From NCBI RefSeq assembly GCF_001653235.2, contig NW_019154062.1:158556-222555 (forward strand): DNA of 64,000 nucleotides. Direction: 5' to 3'. The notes under the pieces were generated by a model. It was not told where the DNA came from. It ran no database searches and saw only the letters and a list, made by a program, of their open reading frames with translations. Of this stretch, positions 43,347 to 53,257 are shown one piece after another; positions within the stretch are counted from its first letter, which is position 1, and the number at the start of each line of letters is the position of its first letter. Made by a program: the position numbers and the translations under genes. This stretch comes from Pochonia chlamydosporia 170. Taxonomy: Eukaryota; Ascomycota; Sordariomycetes; Hypocreales; Clavicipitaceae.

Positions 43347-43765
43347 ACGTGAGTGCATAACGAGCTAGCCACCATAACGAGCTAGCCACGCGCACTTACA
43401 CCAAAAATCCACTTTTTATATCCTTATAAAAACCACTAAAAATAGCTTAAAATAGCTCTCTTAGATATATCTTAGATTTAACTATATATGTAAGTTACTA
43501 TTAAATTTTTAGTATTAAGTTATATATAATTTTATAGAGAAACTAAGGTTTATATAGTGTAAATAGGAAATTTAAGGACTTCTAAAGAACTAGCTTAGCT
43601 AGGTATTTATAAATCTAGAATTATACTATTTATATAGTAATAAGTACTATATTAAAAGAAGAGCTATTTTTAGTTACTATTAGTAGTTTTAACAGGGGTG
43701 TAACTTTATATATACTTGTATGGTAGCTAGCTCGCTATGCTGGCCAGCTCGTTCTGCACCTACGT
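43347..43765. mobile_element. Pogo-type MITE, 419 bp
   Basis: Terminal inverted repeats start ACGTGAGTGCATAACGAGC and, on the other strand, ACGTAGGTGCAGAACGAGC. TA flanks both ends (43345-43346, 43766-43767). The left end has ATAACGAGCTAGCCA twice, 16 bp apart. No coding capacity. It is inserted in the RIPed Gypsy gag and shares its interior with 49775-49919. Confidence 0.8.
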
Positions 43766-44046
43766 TAGGTATTATTATTAGTATAATTATTAAGTGTAAA
43801 GTACCTAAGCTTATTACGGTTATTAATCTGCTAGAATATAAGCATATCTATAACCTTATTAGCAAGTAATATGCTATTATATCTAGCTAAGAGAGGTTAA
43901 AGGCTAAGAAGAATCTAGTATTAAATAAAGTTATAATTAATAAATTAAGTGTTAATCCTAAGAAATAAAGTATATAACTTAGATATCTAACTATTAAAGA
44001 AGAAATAGATTTAGGATTAAGCGCTATATAATACTTTAGTTACTAG

Positions 44047-44454
44047 CAGAGCATTGTCAAATGTAGTTTGTGTAGTTTTTTCATTTTCCTAGAATATTTA
44101 TATAAAATAGACTAAAATACTTATAAGAATATAAAGTCCCTTAAAAAATAGATAATTATACTAATTTTTAGGCTTACTAAGAAAAGTGGGTCTTAGAGCC
44201 TTAGTTAAAGCTAAAACTAGAAAAACTACATTTGTAGTATTTTTTACATAGTAATTTGTAGTTTTTGTAGTTTTTTTGTAGTTTAGGCTTATTAGGAATA
44301 TATAGGACCCACTTTTCTACTATACTACACTGTAGTTTTTTAATTTGCTATTTTTAGATATAAATACTTATTCTATATCTATTTTAGTCTATTTAATATA
44401 AATATTTTATTGAAATAAAAAAAACTACATTTTGTAGTTTTCGGCAATGCTCTG
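44047..44454. mobile_element. hAT-type MITE, family A, copy 2
   Basis: 408 bp, the same length as copy 1 and near-identical, in reverse orientation. A perfect 8-bp target duplication GTTACTAG flanks it (44039-44046 and 44455-44462). Unmutated CpA inside RIPed surroundings. Confidence 0.9.
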
Positions 44455-45435
44455 GTTACTAGCCTTATAGCGCTTTTATACTTAGATTTAAGCATGTAAA
44501 GAAGGGTCTTTATAGAGGGAATATAAGCTATATTAAGAAGCAAATTGCTATAGAGAAGGATTTACTAGAACTACTTAGTATTAATAATATTAAATAGCAA
44601 ATTATAGTATGTAATCTAGTTAAGAAGAAGAATCTAAAGCTCTTTACTGCTAAATCTTCTATATAACTTACTAAGAAGAAACTAGTTATAAGAGTTATTA
44701 ATATTAGTATTAATAAACTAGGTAATTTTCTAGTAATCTAGAGATAAAGCCTCTATGCTATAAGTAACTTTATTTAGAGCCTACTAAATAAGAACTTATA
44801 TTATTAAGCTATACTTAAGAGCTATAAGTATAGCCTATACTTACTAGAATCCTATAGGCTTAGTAAAGATACTTCTTAATAGTAGTTCTAGTTAAGTAGA
44901 TAAAGCAAAAGTCTAACTTCTTTTTAAAGCCTTAGGCAAAGCAGTTTATATAGATCTACTTTAGCTTATTGCTCTAGTGTAAGGTAGAATAGTTCTTAAT
45001 ATAATACCTAAATTGCTGCTATTATACTCTTATATTCTAACTACTAGTATAACGCTTAAATTCTAGCTATTTTGCCTACTTCTAATAGCTCTAGAGTGTC
45101 TAATTAGCCTTAATAAAGTTAGCAGCTATTCTATAAGAATAGAGTAATAGTATTATTAGTAATAAGGTTTCTAAAGATAAAGCAAGTAGTAAAGATAAGA
45201 GCTTAACTTGCTCTATTAAGCCTAGCTAATTTAACAGGAAAGGGATTACAGAGAATATTTTAAAGGACATTATAGTAATATTAGCTAGTTAAGCAAATTA
45301 GTTCTATAGATTAAGCAAGCTTAGCTAGGATATTAGAACTTATCTAGGCTTTGCTAAGGCTTAATATATACTTATCTATAGTTGCAAAGGAAAGTATAGC
45401 AGCATGCATATTTACACGCGGTTTAGCGTTTAACG

Positions 45436-45480
45436 CAAAAGAAAAAAAAAGAAAAAAGAAAAAAGAAAAAAGAAGAAAAC
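45436..45480. repeat. A-rich AAAAAAG microsatellite
   Basis: Repeated (A)4-9G units, purine only. It creates a spurious Lys/Arg-rich open frame at 45351-45542. Confidence 0.8.
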
Positions 45481-46378
45481 ATAAGGTTACTAACTCTATT
45501 AAACAGGCTAAGTCCTATACAAGTAAAAGGAGCATTACTTAGTAGCGCAGGTAACTACACTCTAGCTGTCTAACTATTAGTGCTCAAAGATCCTATTAGT
45601 ATTTTCACGTAATAACACAATTGCTAGTAGCAACCAGTCAATTAAAGAGGGCTATCGCCTAAGAGCTCCTATTAGCTTAAGTAAGCGCGTTGCACAGACC
45701 ACTAAGGCTCTTTGTGCATAAGCCACAAAAGATTAATAAAGTTACTCGTATATCTATTAAGAAGAGCAGGTAGGTTTTAGCGCATATCCCTATTACAAAG
45801 AGGTAGATAAACATAGGATAATAATTACCTAATTTGCTCCACTTTAATACTATAGGCTTAGAGAGTAACGTAATTTTCCATGGATTTAGGTCTAAACTAT
45901 TATTTACAACTATAAGGGTTAATTTAAGATAAGGATAGTTTACAAGATTCCAAGTTTAAAATACTTATCTAGTTATACCAAAATAGGTATAAAGGGATTT
46001 AGTCTTATTAATAGTTAATATCTACCCTACAAAAACTAGCATGTATTTGCAGGTTTATTGTTAAGCTTGCTATAGAGAGAGACACCTACCCTATATGATA
46101 TAGCTAGTAGATACTAGGGCACTTACGTATTCTATAATAGTAGGATAAGTACCATCTAAATATCTCTAGTCACATTTTATTTCTCTAGGGGATTATTTTC
46201 TAGCCTCTTTTACACACTAAATACTTATCTTAGAAAATTAGAAATAACCTCTATAGAATAGATTAGTATTAAAGTTTAGTAAATTAACTATATATAGGCT
46301 ACTAATAAGATAATTGCTATAGTTATAAGATACCTATACTTACACGCAAGTATTAGAGAGAAGATATATACCTACTAA

Positions 46379-46971
46379 CAGAGTATTGCTTGTATTATAT
46401 TTATTGTATTTTTTGGGGGTTGCTTGTATTTTATATTGTATTTATTTTGTATTATATTATATTTGTATTTTTTACCTACTCTATATATTGTATTGTATTT
46501 TGTATTATATTAAATACAATATAATACAAAAATATAATACAAAAATACATTATATTTTAATTAGAAAAAGAAAATACTAAAAGAATCCCTAGAAATTCTA
46601 TTTAGCTATAATAGTAGCTAAAAATAGCTAATAAATTAGTAATAGGGCTAGAAATAGCTATATTAGCTATAATTAGCTTCTAAAAACCTACTTTAAATTA
46701 GGCTATATTTTTATATTACATGGAAATTAAACTTAGAACCTTAAGAAATTACTATTAATAGTAATTACCTATAAATACAAAAATATAATATATTTAAATA
46801 CAATATAATATATTTTTTGCCTAGCCTATATATTGTATTTTATATTATATTGTATTTAAATATAATATATCTAAGATCCTATGTATTGTATTTTGTATTG
46901 TATTTAAATACAATACAATATAAATACAATACAAAAATACATTTTGTATTGTATTTTTCGGCAATGCTCTG
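46379..46971. mobile_element. hAT-type MITE, family B, copy 2
   Basis: 593 bp, left end CAGAGTATTG and right end CAATGCTCTG. Perfect 8-bp target duplication CCTACTAA (46371-46378 and 46972-46979). Same orientation as copy 1. It has an extra near-palindromic TTGTATT block near the left end but lacks some internal bases; CpA is partly lost. Confidence 0.88.
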
Positions 46972-47000
46972 CCTACTAATATATCTTAGCACTAAATATA

Positions 47001-47872
47001 ATACCGTAAAGTAGGATATTAATTACGCCTTATTGCGTCTAATCGTGCTACAGGCTTATTAACGCGTCCTATCTAGTCACACTAAATAAGCCCCTAACTA
47101 ATTTTAGCAAACTAGGACACTTTATTTAATTAAATCGATTAAAAATTGATCGAACACTCAGACCCGTTCGATTTAAACGTCAAATAATGTTGTTAGATTC
47201 TCAACCACCACAAAATCATACATATCAGAAATATGAAAGGCTGGCCAACCACCTAAATGAATTCAGGTGGTTGGGGAGTAAAGATAAAAAGGATCTTAAC
47301 TCTCCAAGCTAGACAGAGACAACAAGAAGAACAATCAACTTGATTACATTTGAACTAGACCCTTCTCCGTGACATTGTAGTGCCTACGTATTTCTGACAG
47401 ATGTCTGCGCAGTTCGATTCGGGTGTCGAATGAGATGCGCCACATTCAATTTAATGCAGTCAAATATCGAATAAGACCTGCCCTGTTTAATTTAACATTA
47501 AATTAAACGCTAAGAAATTTAATTTAATATTTGTAAGACTTGGCATCGAATAAATCTATCGATTTGATTCCCATTCGTAAGATGTCCATCCCTGGCTGTA
47601 CTGATATATTGACGATCCTATGGTGAGAGACGTTATCAGAGGCGTCGAAAATTATATTGAAGAAGTCCGATGCTCGGATCTGCCGGCAAGGGCGGAAACC
47701 ACTCAACTTAATCCACGGAATGCTCCAGTTGCGTTGAGTTAACCTGGTTAACAAGACAACCCCGTGTAGTTGACAAATTGTGTGCCTAATAGACACTAAT
47801 ATCCACTGGTTAAAGTATTAGTCACCAACTGCGTGTGTTTTTCTTATATCCCTACTGCAGAACTTTAAATCT
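47001..47872. other. AT-rich to GC-balanced transition
   Basis: Contains TTAATTTAA-type words at 47110-47180 and 47440-47530 on either side of a GC-balanced piece, perhaps the downstream end of the hAT element that follows. No supported gene. Confidence 0.35.
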
Positions 47873-49640
47873 TTAATTTTGCAGTTGCACAATTTTATCC
47901 TCCTCTTTATCGGAACTTTCCTCTTTGTTAGTACTTTCTGTGGACCCCTTACTAGTAATTGTCTCAACAGGAAGAAGTAGTACGTCCAGGTCGTTGATCA
48001 CCCCAGCCTGCAACCACAACCGCAGCACTTGGCACATTCCTATAATATCAGCATTAAGCTAACTACACAGCGGTATCACCATGCGCCCTGCCGCTAAAAT
48101 CAATCTTTCACATTCTGCTAATATTAGCTAAATCGTGAGAAATTCTAGCGCTATTCACAACAGCCGTGGGTATTATTGTCTACGTTTATGCCAATACGTT
48201 ATTAGATCTCTTATATTGCTGTCTCTGTCCTCCCGCGATAATTGCCATATTTCCAGCTTGTTAACATCCTTGTCTACAAGGACAGGCAAGGACACTTCCT
48301 CTTTTGCTATACCGCATCTAGAGACAGGCCGAGTGCGTTCGCAATATGCCTAAAAAGGGTTATAGTACTTCTGCTGCCGCTTAGCTACCGGTTTGTGAAC
48401 CACAGGACTTAAGTCCACCTGCAGGTTGCAATATTCCGTTTCCTATACTTCTTAAACCATTTGCTTTGCCTTTATCACCTATTTTGTGTTGTCCTTCCAC
48501 TCGTTCTTAAAATATCCCCATTAGAAAGCCGGATATAAGGCCAAAGCTGTATAATAGATCGGTGTCTTGTCTAACGCGCTGTAATATTTATTTAGCTTCT
48601 CCCATCCCAAGTTAATGTTAATTCTAAAATGCTCTGGGTTAGGTATGTCAGATGCAAGTTGCTAATACTCCTTAAGAACCTCCAAAAGGAACTTAAATCC
48701 TTAAATGACTTCCCATACATTCCCATAAGAGCCCACCCATCCACCCTTGCGCTTGCGCTGCTGACCGTCACCTTCTAGAGTCTTCACGGCATCCTCATAG
48801 AACCCCAAAAGTGTGGCTAGGTGCTTAAGAACAGTCCAGTCATAAGCCGTCAACTGGTTTTCTTCTAGACAAATTTGCGGCTCTTTAGCAGACTTCCTTA
48901 GCTGACTAGTCCTCTTTAACTTGTTATCTTGCTCCTATTGCTAGCGATGCTTTAATATAAGCTGTTTGAGGTATAGACGGAGAGTAATAGCTCGCCTAAT
49001 CATATATAGTTAAGAAAGCTATTGCGTATTGTTATTGCTAATTATATTGACTGGTTTCCTCGCTCTAGTCCTAGCATTAGCCGATATGTCGAATTCCAAA
49101 CGCTATATGCTCCACAGTAGATAAGTAAGCTGGTCCGACCTCCTAATGTCAACGACTAGATTGTGCAACTTCCCAACCGGTCCCTTACGCTGCTAAAGCG
49201 TGTGCTCTGCTTCGGATAAGGCTGCTGCACCTAACAACTGCTCCTCAAACGCCTTAACGTTATGACCGAAAAGAAGAGCTTTTGCAGAGAGGTTAAGAGT
49301 GTGGCCAAAACAGCGGCCACGCCTTAAAGCTCCTACAAAGCCAAGCTCACCGCTAATTACTTCTATTGCTTTATCATTGCTCTTAGCATTATTCAGTGTA
49401 AAGTACCCAATCTTATCCTTAATCCCATAAGCATCAAGGGCGTCAAGTATCTCGGCTGCAATGTTGTGTCTAAAATGGCGCATTTGCAGTTTAGGAACGC
49501 CAAGCACTAGCTTGCGAGGCTAATTGTGCTTATCCCGAAAAAAGCAAGCAACCCTATATAGACTGTGTCTGTTTCCTAACTTCTATCCGTTAAACGAGAT
49601 ATAAATTAGGCTAGATAACTGCCGTAAAACCTCTGCAACC
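47873..49640 (-). pseudogene. hAT-family transposase, inactivated
   Basis: Read from about 49640 down. An N-terminal DDE-domain part (LSSLIYISFNG, with a stop where Trp is expected) leads to the open stretch 49507-49193, with IGYFTLNNAKSNDKAIEVI, RRGRCFGHTLNLSAKALLFG and flanking helices. The C-terminal hAT dimerisation region reads DLITYWHKRRQ, stop, YPRLL, then ISAECERL and LNADIIGMCQVLRLWLQAG, ending near TAA 47873-47875. Stops are of the Gln/Trp-to-stop type. It could have been an autonomous partner of one of the MITE families here, but its own terminal repeats are not resolved. Confidence 0.85.
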
Positions 49641-49774
49641 TTACCCTATTCTGTATTCTATTAGTTATATGCTAGCTTATACTAGATAAGATCATGCTAT
49701 TAAACTTAAAGAGTTTAATATTGCTACTCCCTTCTTTTTATCTTACATTTACAAAAGTATAACTAGGGTTTACT
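49641..49774. other. AT-rich spacer
   Basis: RIP-like composition, no gene. Confidence 0.4.
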
Positions 49775-49919
49775 AGAAATCTTTTATGCTTAAAATACTA
49801 TTTATATAGTAATAAGTACTATATTAAAAGAAGAGCTATTTTTAACTACTATTAGTAGTTTTAACAGGGGTATAACTTTATATGTACTTGTATAGTGACC
49901 GACTCGCTATGCACTCAGG
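49775..49919. mobile_element. Truncated copy of the pogo-type MITE
   Basis: Matches the right third of 43347-43765 (TTTATATAGTAATAAGTACT through TTTAACAGGGGT). It ends with a diverged terminal repeat CGCTATGCACTCAGGT followed by TA. The left part is missing. Confidence 0.7.
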
Positions 49920-50322
49920 TTAGTATAATAATATATTAATAGTTCTCTCTAGGCAAATATAAGATAGTGCCTAAAATAGTTATAACGCCGAGTTAACTCG
50001 TACTGCTTCCGGGAACAAGTTTTATCTTATCAGGCACATCACCATTCTCACACATACGCATCATGTATTAGAGCACCAATAAAATTTAATATATTTTGGT
50101 AGACCCTAATCCTGCCAGAGGTCGGCCGAGCTTAAACTCCCGAGGAGAACTCCATACAACGACCTGGGGCCCCTTCACAACAATAGTATTATGACTGCGT
50201 TCCTGCGCCCGCCCTGGTGCCTGCGCCCTGCGCCTACACCCAGCATTGTATGGAAGGAATGACCACAAGGTCATTTGCCCTGGCGAAAGGAAACGCTTCA
50301 CCCCTGACACAGAGAGAGTATC
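49920..50322. other. 3' flank of the small secreted protein gene
   Basis: GC-balanced after about 49980. No supported gene. Confidence 0.4.
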
Positions 50323-50532
50323 CTACTTGCGTCCGTTGTTGCACTGGTTGATAATCTGACCGGAGACAAACCCATCCACGCCAAAGCCATCAAGAAGTGA
50401 GCCGATGTCATCACAGTTTGCACCACGACCCCTCTGTCTCTTGGACAAGTCCGAACCCTTGGCGAAGTCAGTTGGGCCTGCCGCAACTGTCATGCCAGCA
50501 ACAGTGAGGAGGAGAGCGAAAGCGGTCTTCAT
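50323..50532 (-). CDS. Small secreted protein with Kex2-type cleavage site
   Basis: 69 residues from ATG at 50532 to TAG at 50323. Signal peptide about residues 1-18 (MKTAFALLLTVAGMTVAA), a short propeptide, then a dibasic LSKR (29-32), the Kex2 consensus. The predicted mature peptide is 37 residues with two Cys (40 and 64) that could form one disulfide, rich in Gly and Asn. No family recognised. It has its own promoter: a TATATAA box on the minus strand at 50678-50685, about 150 bp upstream. Single-exon, GC-balanced codon use, flanked on one side by transposon DNA, as is common for effector-type genes. The effector role is inference. Confidence 0.65.
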   Translation of the reverse strand: MKTAFALLLTVAGMTVAAGPTDFAKGSDLSKRQRGRGANCDDIGSLLDGFGVDGFVSGQIINQCNNGRK

Positions 50533-52723
50533 TTTGGTGCTGGGTTGAAAGAATCACAAAATAGAGTTAAGTGTACTTGATTATTGTGTTTTAAAAGTAG
50601 TGAATTAGAAGATGTTGAGTTGATGAGTTGATGAGTTGAATAGCTTGATAGCTTGATAGCGGATGGATGTGCCTCTTTATATAAGTTGGAGAGCCATGCC
50701 TTTTAGCTACACGGACATGGTAGGAGGCATTTTCGGATACCAAAATGTCAGAAAAGTATCGAAATGTTAGAAGAGAATTGCTCAGGAGAAAGCTGCATAA
50801 GAACCAACGTCGTTCCATTCTCAGTTTAATTGTGGCTTTGCAAAAGTCGCCCAACTTTGCTATATCACCGCACGAAAATGCAAGGGACGAGTCAAATTCA
50901 GACGTTTGATTTACAACTCCAAATGAGCCTTGGTCCAGCTTCAGCCCCTCGCGAGTGGCCCTACACGGCGGCCGGCCTATTAAGCTTTTTCTTCTTGGCG
51001 GACGCGATCGCCAAGTCTAGTTTCACATCACACATAGATGGGGCTGCCGGGAGACGAAACGGAACTGGAAAGCTTCTTCTCCCTTGAGGTCCACTGTAAA
51101 TATATTGCTGTCATTATATTGGGCGAGCTGAAACTCTGTACGCACAATAGGTGTTGAGACAAGCGTGTTGTCTGACATACGCGAGTAGCAGGTAAATTAA
51201 CCGCGGAATTGAACGAGCTATCCGGTTCCCAATTCGAAATCATGGGTTCGACGTCATTTCTGGAAACATGGGATACTGCGTGTGAGCTCTATACTTGTGC
51301 GATCTGCACCTTTTCGTGCATATCTTTCCTGTGGTCAAAATCTTGTCTCTGTGTCATAGCACTGCAGTCTTGATGAATTAGCTCTATCGTCTTTCTTGAA
51401 ATTTGTGACACCTGTCGCCGAAAGAAATAGCTAGTCAAGATGCTTGCAGCAGTTCATCTCTTCGTAGTTGGCCGAACGAACGAGTCATGTCCTGTTGCAG
51501 GCGTAAAGGCGGCACGAGACCAGATATCCTGGGAGAATTTCACATCAGAGGGACAACTACCTTGCATGGCTTGCGGGACCAGTATTCAAGATTAGGAATA
51601 TCTATGGAATGAATACTGTAATTCAAGAATTATACCCGACAATGGCACTTTCCAGACTAAGTTAGCCGCTTAAGATCTCCTTGGCATCATTATTCGGGGA
51701 AAACGACAGTGTCTAAGCTTCCCTTATTCTCGACGATTCCTCAACTGCTCAACTGGGTACTCTTTCTTGAGGTAGCTAGAAGACAATTACAAGACGGTAC
51801 CGAAACCAGAGGATCAGGAACCTGTCACTCTCGGCGACGTCATTGCCACAATCCAAGTCGTGCAGCATGGAGAAGGTCTCAAATGTCACGGCTTCATATA
51901 TCACACACACCCGATAGAAATATAAAACCTCTTATGAAACTATTGGCTTAGCCTTACGTCACCCACGACACCATGTCCGTCACGTCGCTGTTTCTGACTG
52001 CTTTTATAAGGGAACGGCCACTTCTCTAACACCTCGAGTCGTCCCCATCTATTCAACTTAACTCTTTAATTCACCTCCTTCGTCCTTGTTTTTCTTGTCA
52101 TTTTGTCATCCTTGCTCCTTGCTTCCTCACCGCCGGACTGGCCAGCAGGGTCAAACTAGGGGGATTGCCCAGTCCACCGCTGACATCTCAAATTACTCCT
52201 TCCGTTGACACATAGTTTAAGTACGCCGGCCTATGAACATTATTCGCTAAAAGCCATAGTTTAAACAGAAGCTAACATGTGAACCAATATCGGCAGCCTC
52301 TTAAGTTATCTCATATAAGAGAATTCAGGCTAGAATATCAGAAAATTGATGGCCGTCAACATCAGTCTGACTGTTCTCATGACATATGATGACTAGTTCC
52401 AAAACCTCAATATTTTATGACAATTACTCTACAAGTAGGCATGATCCGTCAGACTATCTTAGTGCGACTTGGTATTTTCGACACTGGACTGCAGCCTTTA
52501 TCACTTCATTACTTCTATACGAATATCCTGGAGACAATATCTATTCATGTTATGCAATAAGGCTTTGCTATGACTTCCTAAACTATAGTTGGCTAGAAAC
52601 TAGGGGTCACGGAAAGCAAGTCCACCTTGGTACCTGTGTACTTTTCTTGTTGGCTACTTGGGCATAGCCCTTCCCACCCGCTAGTCTCCCTTCTCTTTCG
52701 AGAAACCGCACGTCTTAGCGGTC
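50533..52723. other. Intergenic, 2.2 kb
   Basis: Near the secreted-protein gene there are short tandem words (GAGTTGAT and AGCTTGAT, 50613-50662). No gene is supported elsewhere; open frames are short and unrelated to anything I recognise. Confidence 0.45.
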
Positions 52724-53257
52724 CTATTTCGGGAATACATAGCCAGTAATTCCCTCCGCCTGGTATCCCAGGCGTCTGACGGCGTTCTCCCACTCGGCCT
52801 TGTTGGTCGTGTAGAAGTGATCCCTTGCAGAAGGAGACCACGCTCGGTAGAGGGGAATAGTCTTGTGGGCCTGATCCTTGGGGTAGATATAGCCAGTAAT
52901 TCCTTCGGCCTTGTACCCAAGGTTTCTGACGGCGTTGTCCCACTCAGCCTTGTTAGTCGTGTAGAAGTGATCGGTCGCGGAAGGAGACCACGCTCGGTAG
53001 AGTGGCACAGTGTGACGCTCCTGCTTGTTGTGGATGCGGCATGCGACTCCCTCGCGGTTATACCCAAGTTTGTTGACGGCGTTGAGGTACTCGGCGTAAT
53101 TGGCAGTGTAGAAGTGGTCAGTGGCTTTTGGGCTCCAGGCTCTATACAGATTCACTTGCTGTTGCAAATGTTAGATGTGCCACGAGTGCCATGGATTTCG
53201 ACTTACGGCAGCCAGTGCAGTTGCACAAAGGGCCAGAACGAGAGCGAAAAGACGCAT
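52724..53257 (-). CDS. Small secreted three-repeat protein (DUF5648-type)
   Basis: Exon 1, 53207-53257, encodes a compact signal peptide (MRLFALVLALCATALAA). A 48-nt intron (GTAAGT to CAACAG) separates it from exon 2, 53158-52724; the product is 161 residues. The mature part is three tandem ~43-residue units, each with LYRAWSP, DHFYT, a conserved Ala/Glu helix, LGY and EG(I/V). This is the DUF5648 signature found in secreted bacterial and fungal proteins, sometimes attached to hydrolases. Here the repeats stand alone. Units 2 and 3 are the most similar. Extracellular; molecular role unknown, perhaps binding. Confidence 0.85.

Larger units (their letters stand above)
42454..47000 (+). mobile_element. 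RIP-decayed Ty3/Gypsy element, 5' part (right end uncertain)
   Basis: It starts with an LTR and continues with gag on the plus strand. Readable pieces include VAPFFKIGASFKYQLEYFLY and YINPYYKERVITKLNQIQ near 43100-43210, a typical fungal Gypsy gag. A YNLISKQYAIISSQERLKAKKN segment lies beyond a MITE near 43850. An aspartic-protease remnant LVDTRA lies near 46107. RT and a 3' LTR were not found before composition changes near 47.1 kb. Three MITEs are inserted in it (43347, 44047, 46379). Confidence 0.7.

Noticed and set aside
45351..45542. Open frame with a Lys/Arg-rich stretch, like a nuclear-localisation protein.
   Set aside because: It is translation of an A-rich purine microsatellite inside RIPed Gypsy DNA.
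46386..47014. Open frames rich in Tyr, Ile and Leu resembling membrane peptides.
   Set aside because: They are translations of the TTGTATT repeats inside a hAT-type MITE.
47110..47530. Terminal inverted repeats of the hAT element at 47873-49640.
   Set aside because: AT-rich words such as TTAATTTAA recur here, but no matching inverse end plus 8-bp duplication was found at the other side.
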